64,000 nucleotides of DNA from Watersipora subatra. Its lineage: Eukaryota > Bryozoa > Gymnolaemata > Cheilostomatida > Watersiporidae. Below, in pieces: positions 22,222-34,000 of the stretch. The DNA lies in the NCBI RefSeq assembly GCF_963576615.1, contig NC_088708.1:65760672-65824671 (forward strand), written 5' to 3'. A model generated the notes under the pieces. It worked only from the letters and a program-made list of their open reading frames with translations, had not been told where the DNA came from and did not search any database. Position 1 is the first letter of the stretch, and the number at the start of each line of letters is the position of its first letter. A program made the translations under genes and the position numbers.

Positions 22222-25200
22222 ATGATTCCTATGGAGTACATATTTGGAGCTGGTGCGCTGGTTGGAGTTGCACTCTACATTGTATTTGGGGGAGATCTAA
22301 TACCTAGCTTTTCTATTAATACATCCCCCGGTTGGTCTCACTTTGTTTATTGGTTAGATATGACCTATTCACTTACCATGATGAACAAAATACTAATTCT
22401 ACATGTAAAGTATTACATACTTGCTATATTTTAGAGTCCAATTTTTCTGCTGTTGGCCTCATGAATCTTGGTCAGACGTGTTTCTTCAATGCCGTGCTGC
22501 AAGCTCTTGTATCCTGTCAGTCCTTCTGTGATTGGATGGCTCGAGAATCATCAGCTAATGGCAAACATTGTCATAAAAACTTGTGTGATCTGCTGCATCG
22601 TATAATAAATAGTGAGTTGATCATTACTAGACCTCGGTGCATTGAACAGGTGCTTCATAGAGCTTGAGATTATGAGATCTTAGTTAGCGACCTTGAGCAA
22701 GCAGCTATGACATACTATGCTGTTGTGAGTCTGTTACAACACTAAATGATAGGTCTGTGTTTACATCTGTCATCATGCTTTTTTGCAATTATCAAATTGC
22801 ATTGCAATATTTATTGTATTTAATGTTTGTGGAAACAAGGTACCTGATCATTTTGGCAAAATCGCTTTGGCCAAAACTGTCTTGGTGAAAACCAGTGTCA
22901 CCTGTAAGAATACGTCACTCTACCACTTGAAGCGATATATATTGTTTTATTGATAGAAAACACAAGCTTATCAACTATAGGTAATCCAATGCTCTGGAAG
23001 TGTCTTGTTCACTTGTCATTACTTTTTACAAAGGCTTTAAAGGATACGCCATCTTATCTGGTGATCATGTATTTGACCTATCACACTCACCTTGTCTAGC
23101 TGTTCTATATAAAAAATTAACAAAGCACTGTCCTACTGACAACTAGGTGACTCGCTAGGGAGGCATCTATTTTATACTTTGGTTAATTTCTGGTAGACCT
23201 GAAAGGGAGCAGAGGCACTGACGCTACTGCTGATACTCAAACATTAGTGAGGTTACTCGATGAGATTAGGGAGCATGGCTGGGTGGTGGGACAGAGTGAA
23301 CAACAGGCAGGTCTTGCTTTCCGTAGTACCAGCAAGTGTATTGTTTGCTCTTCTGTATTTTAGTCATGCTTATACTACTGAGGACATGCATATATTTGAG
23401 AGTGTATTGATGTTATCTGTAAAGTGTACTGTTGTTATCACTCAGCTAATGTTGCTAGCATATTGTAGTTTTAACTAACATTTTACAGTTGTACTGTGCA
23501 ATATTTGCTGTTAATGGAAAGTTACATCTTTTGTCTATTTTAATGAGGATGAGCTGCCTCAGTGTACATTGTGAAACTACAATACTCTAACTTCGTGAAC
23601 CTTCTAACCTCATATTTTAATTTAATTATTACAACACTTGCTAAAAATTAGAATATATGTAAGCAATCCTTTGTTTTTCCGTGACATCATTTTATCGTTG
23701 TCCGCCATCTTTATAGACAATTTTATCGTTGGAAACACGAAGCTTTTGCAATGATAATTTGAAAACGATGTTTTTGCTTGCAATTTTTATTATATTATCA
23801 AAACAACACTTAAAAGTACTAATAAATCAAAGAAAAACGATTGTTTTCTACAAAAATGGCGGCTTTTTCGTGAATGAGCGCATGTGCAAACGACTTGATG
23901 ACGTAAAAAAAACGATGGATTGTTTTAATTTAACTTAATAAAGAATTTCCATACCTATGTGGTAAATTTGGAGTGAGACAATGAACTGGTGCTGTGCCAA
24001 CATAGGAGATACTGCAATAAATTTGCTAATAAAATTCTGTCTTATGCGTTACACAATGTAAAATGGATGCATTTTAAATATATGTTAAAATGATGAAATA
24101 GCTGAGAGCAAGGGTATGTACTGTTGCGTACTGCCGGCCTATTTACTGAAAGTTATGCCATGCCAACTTACTATCATCCATTTCGGTTGGTAAATTTTTA
24201 AGGATTAGCCTTTTAACATTGCATGTACAATTTGTATTTATTGCAAACACTATTCAACAGACATCTTTATCAACTAGCCTTAAAAATCCAATCAGTAATA
24301 CTGTTTTCCAAGTAAAAATTAGCAAAAGCAAGACAAAGTGTGATAAAAATAGCATAAAAAGCGGATATAGATACCGAGTAGTATAACCACAACTTATTTC
24401 ATTATCAACAGAGTTTTGTTGGTTTATCTCATCATATGAGATGTTAGTTACTAGCTACTAGCCACACCATGACTCATTCATACGCTATTGGCTATAGTTA
24501 AACATGTGAATTATTGGTAAACTTTTATTGCAGTGTTTATAGTACGACTGACCTACACCATATTAGTTGGAGTATTGAGATATACAGCTTGTGCTGCTTA
24601 TGGAACTTAGACTATCAGTTAATTCTAGATCTTAGATTCTTGATTAGTGTCACACTTGATAAAATTAAGTGTGTGGGAAGCTTTGCGCTCTCCTGGTTGT
24701 GCGCAAAACAGGAGAGCATGACTTACATGACTTGCGCATTGCGTGTTGACTACAGTAGATTACGTGCGCCCTCTCTTTGGAAAGAGCTCAAAATTTTAGG
24801 CTGAACTTAGACTAACGAACCATCCGAAAAGAATAAGTCCTAGCTGTAGATTGCTTATCCTCACGGATAGTATTTGTGTTGAAATATTTCAGGGTACTGA
24901 TCAAAATGGTGACACGGTTGTTATTGCTGTGAGTCTAAAACTGGCCTCCAAAGCGCTGAACTGTCTGAACCTTCTCTGGTGATCAGATAGTGATACGAAT
25001 GACTCGTGTTACTGTAACTTTGGTAATAATTCATAATTATATAACCAAGATATTAGCTCGTTGCTAGCACCAAAGATGTTAAGATACCAATAGTTAAGTT
25101 GTATGCAGGCATCAGATTGAACATTAAATTTCCATAGACCATATGGTAGTCTGCCGGACCATTTTTAAGGTCCTCTCGTAATGGTGTAAAAGAATCTGGT

Positions 25201-28200
25201 ACTTTGTTGACGCATTTTGTTAGGTTATGGAATGTAGCATAGCATAGACAGACTGGATGTTTATTGTACTGTTGCAGGATGCTCATGAGCTTTTTCAAGC
25301 CATCATGAATCTCTTACACTCTACCCCAGAATCCCTTGGACGGAAAGGTGTGAGTAACCCTGCTGCTCTAGAGGTGAGACATGGCGTAGTGTTCAAGTCT
25401 TGGCTTGCGTATAGAAAATCACCATAGTTAACTTCCTGCAATTTTAAAACCCTTTTGACAGTGTTTGTTTTGATGCTCTGTTTTATATGAAGGTTTTATT
25501 AGAGAGAAAAATGAGAGAAGCTTCTCAGTTGTCTGACGCTACTTCACTACATATGACGCGTTCTGTCATGTCGGTTTAAGAAAACACAAACACCTTCTGG
25601 CTTAGAAGATATTTTATCTAGACATTTAGTAACCAGCTCTACGTCTGGAGTTACATGTCTGTCTGTTAGGAATATGGTGTGTCTGACGTTCTTCTAGATG
25701 ATCTGTACGAATTTTTATCCCAGTTGTTGTGTTTGCATCAGGAAGATAATGCTGATGGTTTGAACTGTCGGTTGTAGGGTGTAGAGCTCAAGTCAAACTG
25801 GATGGCTGAAGAAGACGACAGAGTCTCTGTTATACACAAATATCGAATATCTCAACCTGGTCCCACGTCAGTTAAGACCCCGATGCTTGGCCTAGTTGCT
25901 AGTAGCATGACCTGTAAACGCTGCCTTTTTAAGGTTTGTCTCAACTGTTGTGTGTTACCAGTAGTTGCTTAGCTTTATTATGATCTCTTCACTCACTTTG
26001 CTCACTGATTTATTGAACTCGGGTTATACATACAGTCAAACCTCGATTTACACTCACCTCTGCATATGGATTTTGCACGATGTCAAATTCAAGCAAGTAT
26101 TTCTTTCAGCATATGAAGTAATTTTCAACATACTTAATCTGAAGTTTTCTTAAAACATGGGAAGTTTTATCAATAGGTACATATAAACCCTGTTCTCTTT
26201 AAACAGATAAGCAAATCAGCTAGCAGCTCAGGAAATGACAACTCCATAAATTCATACTTGAATTTTCATGTATTTGCAGAATTCTATTAAATATACTGCA
26301 TTCACCAGCCTTAGTCTTCATTTCCCACCAGCCACCACCTACGTAAGTAAACTTTGTATTTTTGATATTTATTATATTAGATGATATTAAATTATGATAA
26401 ATCTGATATTAAATATTAACTTACTGGCATTAATTGTACAGAACATAAGGTCTGGCTAACTGGAGCAAAGCAGAGTCAATAGGAATTTTACTATGAAATG
26501 TGAATTACATCAATTGAAGCCTTAGTTTGGTAACCTTTGTCGTGTCACAACTGGCTGAGAGTCGCGTAACTTGGATAAAATAGTTTTCATGTTCTGCTCA
26601 ACAATACTGTTTATATGGTTAGTTTTATGCTATCTATAACAAAACACAAAGCTATAAGTGAAGGATGTTGTTGAGACCCTTTAAAAATTCACATTAGCTC
26701 TGTTCTTTGCAGACGCCATACCAGCTGGATGACTTGCTCAAGTACTACTTTGTATCAGACAATGTTTCAGCCGTGGACTGTGAGAATTGCTTGGAGAGAT
26801 GTGATTTTATCAAGGAACAAAGTATAGGCAGGGTAATTGAATTTAATTTAGATTCCGGCTCAATCTTACAAGTTGGAAGTTGTGAGCTATTCTAACGATC
26901 ACATTTTGCATAGATCACTCAAAGTATACCAATATGGTATATCCCTAACACACAGCTTAAACTCAATGGAAGTTTTTTGTCACATCATGCCAGATTTCAT
27001 GATGTGTATACTGTTATACTGTCTAAAGCAGTGACTATGAACTGATAGAGATATACTGTCTACTGTAGTGACTATGAACTGATACAGATATACTGTCTAC
27101 AGCAGTGACTATGAACTGATAGAGATATACTGTCAACAGCAGTGACTATGAACTGATAGAGATATACTGTCTACAGTAGTGACTATGAAATGATTGGGAT
27201 ATACTGTCTATTGTAGTAACTATGAACTGATAGGGATATACCGTTTACAGCAGTGACTATGAACTGATAGGGATATACTGTCTACTGTAGTAACTATGAA
27301 CTTATAAGGATATACCGTCTACAGCAGTGACTATGGACTGATAGGGATATACCGTCTACAGTAGTGACTATGAACTAATAAAGATGTACTGTCTACAGTA
27401 GTGACTATGAACTGAAAGGGATATACTGTCTACAGTAGTGACTATGAACTTATAGGAATATACCGTCTACAGCGGTGACTATGAACTGATAGGGATATAC
27501 CGTCTACAAAAGTGACAAAGAGATAGTTAATTGATTCCTTTTAAAGACTCATCATCCAAAACTACAAGCCGAATTCAATTCTCATTTTAATTGCTGTTAT
27601 TTTAAAAGTTAGCCTGTGTTCTATGCTTGCAGATGCCCAGGTGTTTGTGCCTGCACGTTCAGAGATTGGGCTGGTACGGTTATCAAGAGGCTATGAAGAG
27701 ACATGACAACATAAAGTTTCCTTCACTCTTGGATGTGACCTGCTATTCACAGCTATATAAATCGATCAGCTCTTCATCAGCTGCCCGGTTAGTAGCCGTC
27801 GCTCGATGTGCAAAACAATACAATTACAAGCAAGCAGCTACTCTGTCCATTTTTGTCACTGACCGGACTGTTGATTTAGAATAGCTGTAGGCTGTGCTTA
27901 GGTACGTCAAATTACTTTGAGAAACGCTTGTCATGAGACAAAGACTCACCCAGTTTGAAGTCATACGTTTAAATTACATCAAGGTATGTGAGGTTTCATG
28001 ATACGCCTGTCTTTTTGTACTGGTGTAACCCTATACAGTTAGACCTTTATTTTCAAAGTTATTTCATTTAAATATTTACATCATATGTTGAGCTCGCCGT
28101 ATGCCGTAGCGAATATGCTTATACAATTCTATTATGTTTAATTTGACCCAGAGCTATTCAAGCTATGACAAATACTTCAGAAAATCACATATAGTGTAAA

Positions 28201-30294
28201 AAATACATTATATATAACTATGTAAAAACTAACAACAAAATCATAAAATAATAAATAAAAATGCTAAAAGCTTGTATTGTCAATTTACCTCAGACAAAAG
28301 TGTAGATTCAGTAATGCATGGAATCAGTGATAGAGTGAGTGATAAATGTAACATGTGATACAGTTTCAACTAATTTAGTTACTTCATTGTTAATTATCTT
28401 TACAATTTATTATACATTTTTATTAGCTTTTTGATTTTAACACTACTCACAAAACTTATGTTTTGGAGGACTTTTGGGTATAACATGTTGCACATTGCTT
28501 TCTGTGTCGGGAAAATGATTTGCTCTAATTTTGCATTGACTGTCAAAAACTTTGTATGTGAACGTGTTCGATCATCAGTCTAGGTTATACATTTTAAGAA
28601 AATCAGCCAAACATCACACCTTGCGTGAAGAAATAACGGCGCATGGCTATTAGATTAGTTTTACAAAAAACTGATGACTCACATTAGGCATGATATGACA
28701 TGTTGGCTGGTTCGTGAGGTGAAAACGTTTACAACTGAATATTTTACACCCTTTAGGTCTCTTGGTCACTATACATGTTTCTCAGGTGTACAAGATTTAT
28801 CTCTCCGCAAACCATATACTAAAGTTGGATCTGAGCCTTACCTCTTGTCTTATTTTCTTCCAAAAAATATGCTTGTGGCCATATTCAGCTGTGTGAAGTG
28901 ACAGCTCTAGCCTATCATATGTGGTTTTATCGTAGAGGCCAATATTGATTTGCACTCACCTCCACATGCGAAACTTTCGTCATGTGACATAAGATTGGTC
29001 TCAACGCACTAATTTTCAACATACAATATTCAAAAATTTTCGAGCCATTACAGTTTTGAGAGCATAAGACAAGACCTAATAAAAGTTACGACGGAAATAC
29101 TAAAGAATTTTAAATATATAAATTATGTTTATTTAAACTATATTGTATGGAAATTAAATGGTAAATTACACTGCTTCTTTCCGTCACTCACTCTACAACC
29201 GGACCTCTAAATGCTTGAGCCTGTACTTCCATTCACGGATCTGTAATTTAACCAACCATAAAAATCTTTCTTTACCGATTATTGCTTCAATTTACATTTT
29301 GCACTAAAAATAATTTAAATGTATTTGTTTTATTTATTTCCATATAATGCATTGGCTTTATTTAGTTGAAGAATTCGTCGTTGTTTTTGGTTTATGGAAT
29401 GAGTTGAACGAAACAATGTATTTGTATGAAAATATTTTTGCAAACTCCCCACTTCAGACTGTTTTGACGCAGGCAGTAGCTATCCGAATAGATTAACCTC
29501 GTACATGGAGGTTTGACTGTATAAAGTAGGAAGCGGACATGGAAATAGAAAATGTATGCTCTCAATATATTCTTCTATTTGTCATTTTTTTATATATGGA
29601 TAGAATTTCTATGATCAAATCCAGCCATGTCAAACCTCTACTTACAAATAAATAGATAATTATATTGGCTCACGCTACATATTTCTGTTTGGTTAATTCC
29701 CATTATCTTAGCAAAGTTGCTCACCATAGCGGGTCTAAGACTGCAGTTGAAGTGCATGTATAGCTTTAAATGGTAGCTGAGCGCATGTTGGCATTATTAT
29801 ACTTAACTGGCTCATCGCCGACTGGGGAACCAAAATACTTTACTTTCACATTCTATTACAGCTTGTTGAGGCAGCCACCTAGACTCTCTAGCAGAGATGG
29901 TCACATTTCAGAAAGCCACCAAAGTTCATCAGCCGGTGTTACAGATACTAACATCTCGATGAATGGTCCCATAAAGAGTTGTAATAGCAAGGATCCAGAT
30001 GATCTGCTGAAAAAGCCTCATATTACTCCTGTCGATAGCAATGGTGCTGCAAAGCCTTCACGCGCAAGATCAACATCTTTTAATAAATCCGATGGAAGAA
30101 TATGGTACTCGCTTGTGTCTGTCATAGAACATAGGGGAAGTGAGGTATCGGGGCATTTTGTGACCTACCGTAATGTGAGCAGGGAAAAGGGCAAGTGGCT
30201 ATATACATCAGACTTGGATGTGAGGGAAGTCACAGCAGAGCATGTGCATTCAAGGCCACCTTATATGCTTTTCTATGAAAGGATGGACACATAG
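22222..30294 (+). CDS. USP30: USP30, mitochondrial ubiquitin-specific protease
   Basis: Nine exons: 22222-22330, 22435-22611, 23197-23306, 25278-25373, 25778-25933, 26280-26342, 26713-26832, 27633-27787 and 29862-30294. They are all in phase and give 472 residues (human about 517). USP30 sits in the mitochondrial outer membrane and removes ubiquitin, opposing Parkin-driven mitophagy. Seen here: an N-terminal membrane span (YIFGAGALVGVALYIVFG), the Cys box GLMNLGQTCFF with catalytic Cys near residue 52, QDAHELF, paired CKRC and CENC zinc-type cysteines, MPRCLCLHVQRLGW, and the His box SGHFVTYR (His near 427). The third catalytic residue is Ser (KWLYTSDLDV, near 445), as in vertebrate USP30; most USPs have Asn or Asp. 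The intron after 23306 appears to start with GC. The donor after 22330 (gttggt) is weak. A CTTTCAG just before 22222 allows an upstream first exon. A further variable exon between 25373 and 25778 is possible. Confidence 0.9.
23664..23922. mobile_element. MITE in USP30 intron 3
   Basis: The ends are imperfect inverted repeats of about 27 bp, CAATCCTTTGTTTTTCCGTG at the left and a close reverse complement ending GATGGATTG at the right. GCCGCCATTTT-like sequence also appears in both halves (CCGCCATCTT and AAATGGCGG). No coding sequence is present. Confidence 0.55.
26033..26135 (+). mobile_element. Tc1/mariner-pogo-like MITE fragment
   Basis: TA followed by CAGTCAAACCTCGATTTACA resembles the end of a Tigger/pogo-type MITE. 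It shares ACTCACCTC and ATTTTCAACATAC with the larger relic at 28935-29518. Only the left end is seen here, in a USP30 intron. Confidence 0.5.
27000..27515 (+). repeat. 37-bp minisatellite, about 13 copies
   Basis: The unit contains AGTGACTATGAACTGATAG and GATATACTGTCTAC, with scattered substitutions (GATATACCGTC variants). It lies in the USP30 intron before the exon at 27633. Confidence 0.9.
28935..29518 (-). mobile_element. Tc1/mariner-pogo-like MITE relic
   Basis: The right end GAGGTTTGACTG followed by TA is the inverted form of the CAGTCAAACCTC end at 26033. The left part repeats GATTTGCACTCACCTC and ATTTTCAACATAC. The left terminus itself is worn. It lies in the last USP30 intron. Confidence 0.5.
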
Positions 30295-30407
30295 TGAAGA
30301 AATAAGACCTTACTGACTTTTTTCTTATGTATCATACGCATCTCTATTGTGATTATAATATGATCTTTGCAACTTTTTCTAACCAAATACAATTCAATAA
30401 GAAAACC

Positions 30408-30476
30408 TTAACCCTTTCAGGTCCTTAAGTCTGTATTAAGGACTTGTATTAAGACTGGCAGACCTGAAAGGGTTAA
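30408..30476. mobile_element. Tiny piggyBac-like hairpin MITE
   Basis: TTAA then CCCTTTCAGGTC at the left and GACCTGAAAGGG then TTAA at the right enclose a 61-bp unit. A second inner pair, CTTAAG and TTAAGGAC, adds to the fold. The TTAA flanks and CCCTTT ends are those of piggyBac-type elements. With only 12-bp ends and no room for more, it may instead be a chance hairpin or transcription end structure. Confidence 0.45.
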
Positions 30477-30772
30477 ATGGTATAGCAGACTCATCATACC
30501 TTCAACTATTCTCAGAATATTCTCAGCAACCAAAGTGTATTTTTGATGAATAGATGAAATCGCCAAAGTAACTGAAACGACTAAGTTGTCACAAAACTAG
30601 CACACATGGTTGAAAAGGGCTGAGAAATACGTTCGGCTTGACTCTTTCAGAGCGCTCTGGCTCGACTCATTTAATTCGAGTACCAAAAATGTGTTTGATT
30701 TCAGATGCATTTATACTTGAATTTCTTGGCTGAGCTCTGAATTGTTCGAGTAAGAAGAAGGTCCATAGTACC

Positions 30773-30911
30773 GAGGTTCCATTGTAATTTTTACGCTGTA
30801 CTGTATATTATGTATATATAATATTATTATAATATTAATTATAATAATATTATATATATACAGTATTTATATATAATATACCGTACGGTGTAAAAATTAC
30901 AATGGAACCTC
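30773..30911. repeat. AT-rich palindrome
   Basis: GAGGTTCCATTGTAATTTTT at the left and its reverse complement at the right flank a (TA)-rich centre. The same GAGGTTCCATTG end is seen on the MITE at 35842-36646, so this may be two element ends facing each other. Confidence 0.65.
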
Positions 30912-30986
30912 AGTTTATAATATATATACTGTATATGTATATATATTATATTATATATACAGTATATATATTATTAAAGCCGAGGC

Positions 30987-30992
30987 TTTATT
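30987..30992 (-). terminator. Likely PUF60 polyadenylation signal
   Basis: TTTATT on the plus strand reads AATAAA on the minus strand, 70 bases past the PUF60 stop codon. Confidence 0.6.
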
Positions 30993-31062
30993 ATTTAGTA
31001 AAGCATTGAATACATGGGTAAAAAAGTATGAATGTCATAATTACAAGCTGTACAGAAGAGAA

Positions 31063-34000
31063 TCATTGAGAGAGGTCCTTTGCTTGATAAAGATCCTGAC
31101 TATACTTTTCGGCCTTTACTATCCTTCCTCCAAAATATCGCCCATTAAGTGATGAAATAGCCTTCTCCACTTCTGAATAAACGCAATACAGTATGAAGAT
31201 GTCATCGCAGAAACAGCAAGGCAGAGTAAAGAATATTCGCAGATGAGACCTGCTGAATACAATTTTATAGATTCTATAGAAATAAACTAAAACATTAGCC
31301 CACCTGCTTGAGTGTTGAACTCTACAAAGATTTTTACTATGACTTCTGCATCCTCCTCCTCACCCTGTTTCTCCTGATAAATGATCACCCTTTCCACATC
31401 GCCATACCTGGAGCACTCGGACTCCACCTCTGTCTGTAGCTCATCATCCATGTCCTCCGGGCCAACCATATTACGCAAAACGCACACCTTGCACTGAATT
31501 GAAGAGAAATTGTAATTGGAGTTCACCTAACATTGAGCCAGCTATGTCAGTATATAGTAATATAAAAACAATTGGCAAACTGATCAGTCAGACCACTTTT
31601 AAATTACATGATTAGAAACTGAGAGCCTCAACGCTGACCCTGAGTTGCCGCAAGCAAATCAAATGAAAATCAGCAAATCAAAAGATTTGTTGATTTTACT
31701 CGAGGTAGCTGAACAATTGAAACTTCCCTTCCAAAACAAGTAAATACTTTTTTTGAAGGACAGTTTCAATGATTCTGCTACATTAGGAATAATCAACAAA
31801 TCTATTAATACACTATGGTAATACAATATGATCCATACATGGCGCTAACAGATTGTTTTTCCATAACACAGCGTTAACATATTGTTTCCGCATAACCATA
31901 ACAGCGTTAACAGATCGTTTCCCATAACTATAATGTAGGGTTAATAGATTGTTTCCCCATGATCATAGTTCAACAAGAGCTTTAGGAATCAATTGAAATG
32001 TCATTTTTTCAGTCAATGGAAATCCATTTTAAAGAACTCACTTCATCTGTCTGCCTCATGAGTTTCTGCATGACCATGTGTCGCGCATCCCTCCCGCTGA
32101 TTTTCATGTTCTCTTGGGCACCTATCGTGTTGTCCTCCTTGGTTGGTGGGGGTGCATCTGTTGTCATTGTGGCAGAGACTGCTGTCGGCATTGAGTAGCC
32201 TGGCTCCGGAGGCTTTACGCCAGCGGCGAATGAAGGCGTGGCTAAACCGCCTGGAGGTACAACTGGCGGTGCCACAGCTGAGAGTTGCGGAGTGGCCACA
32301 CCCACTGGTGGCTAAAAAGGACCAAACCATAAACTAATATTGCTATGGAAGCGATAAGGAAAGTTTAGACGCACCATCTGCGCCACATTTACTATCAGAA
32401 CAAATAAATTCCACGAAGACTGAGTACCCTAAATGTGATAAACTAGCTGAAGAGAAGATAGTACAATATATGCAACATAACCATGTTAACCAATAGCTCG
32501 GCCAACTGATCTCTCAATAATTCAATCTGATAACCTAAGTGGATATACAATGTATAGCCACTACTTCTCACCAGTGTGGTAGCGAGACCCGGCTGCGGCG
32601 CAGTGGTCCCTAAGGCCTCAGGTGTGGCTACATTCACAGGGGGTGGAACTCGCTCTCTTTCATTTATCGGCTGTTGAGCCTCGAGAGCTGTTAATTTAGC
32701 AGTGACAGCGGCAGCAGCAATAGCAGAGGCAGTCGGCAGAGCTGTGACGGCTGGAGTGGCTGTAGCCATTGACGGCGCTATGAATACGTCTGGTGGAGTG
32801 ATGGCCTGCAATACAAGCCATCAGTCATACATACTGTGTCATATAAATAGAACACAACTTTAAATAGCAGAGATGGACACTCGAATTACCATGCTTGCGC
32901 GGGTAAGCCTTAAACTATAACTGTCACGTACAACTTTTATCGTATTTTCTAGGTAAATCACACGCTGATTCCGATTTTGTACTCAAAATAAAGATTGGTC
33001 CACTAACCTTCAAAGTCATTAAGGCTTTTTTAAAGTGTTTCAATATCGGTCTCCAAAACAACACGATCGGCACAACAAGCCCCGCCCCATAAATACGTGA
33101 CATAACCTAGCTTTTTAGGAGCGGAAGTTAAGTAGGGATGTTTAGACCGATTTAGAATAATAGAGATGGGTGTCTTAAAACCCATTATTATCTAAATCCA
33201 GCCTGTAAAATAGTCTCAGTTTTTTATGAAAGGCATATAAACTATTTAAAATCGCTCATAGCTTGTTACATGATGTTTAAATAGGCTGAACGCCAAGAAA
33301 AATGAGCTCAAAAAGCGTGGTTTTATCACCAGCTAGCGTTGTTATCGCGTTTTTTAAAATATGCAATGTTAAATAGCTTATCTACCTTTCAGAAAAGACT
33401 GAAATTATTTTGAAGGCTGAATTTAGATATTAATGGATTTTAAAACACCAATCTCTATTATTCTAAATCGGTCTAAACATCCCTACTTAACTTCCGCTCC
33501 TAAAAAGCTAGGTTATGTCACGTATTTATGGGCGGGGCTTGTTGTGCCGATCGTGTTGTTTTGGAGACCGATATTAAAACGCTGTAAAAAGCCTTCATTA
33601 CTCTGAAAGTTAGTGGACCAATCTTTATTTTGAGCTTATAAGAGTTGTACGTGACAGTTATGGTTTAAGGCTCATCACACAAATGAGTTGTATCATTTCT
33701 CTAGTATTTTGTACTTACAGTAGAATCGAATTAACTCAGCACATCCTACCAGTAAGTATTGAATTAACTTTTCACTGTCCCCATAAATGAATTGACTCAA
33801 TTCTATATTTTCAATAAGCAAAATGACTCGAGTAAAAATACACCAATGCTTCCCTTTATTATTACTTGCCTCCATGATTATTACTGCGTTGACAGAAAAT
33901 CTATCACGAACAGTGATATCCTACGTAATCCATTCTGTTATTTGATATGCGTCGAAGCGAAGATGTCAGTACAGTCCAATGTTGCCGGGCGCATACGCTT

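Larger units (their letters stand above)
30295..31062. other. Convergent spacer between USP30 and PUF60
   Basis: The stop codons of the two genes are about 770 bases apart. The spacer holds a tiny TTAA-flanked hairpin (30408-30476), an AT-rich palindrome (30773-30911) and the PUF60 polyadenylation signal. No canonical AATAAA was found for USP30. Confidence 0.6.
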
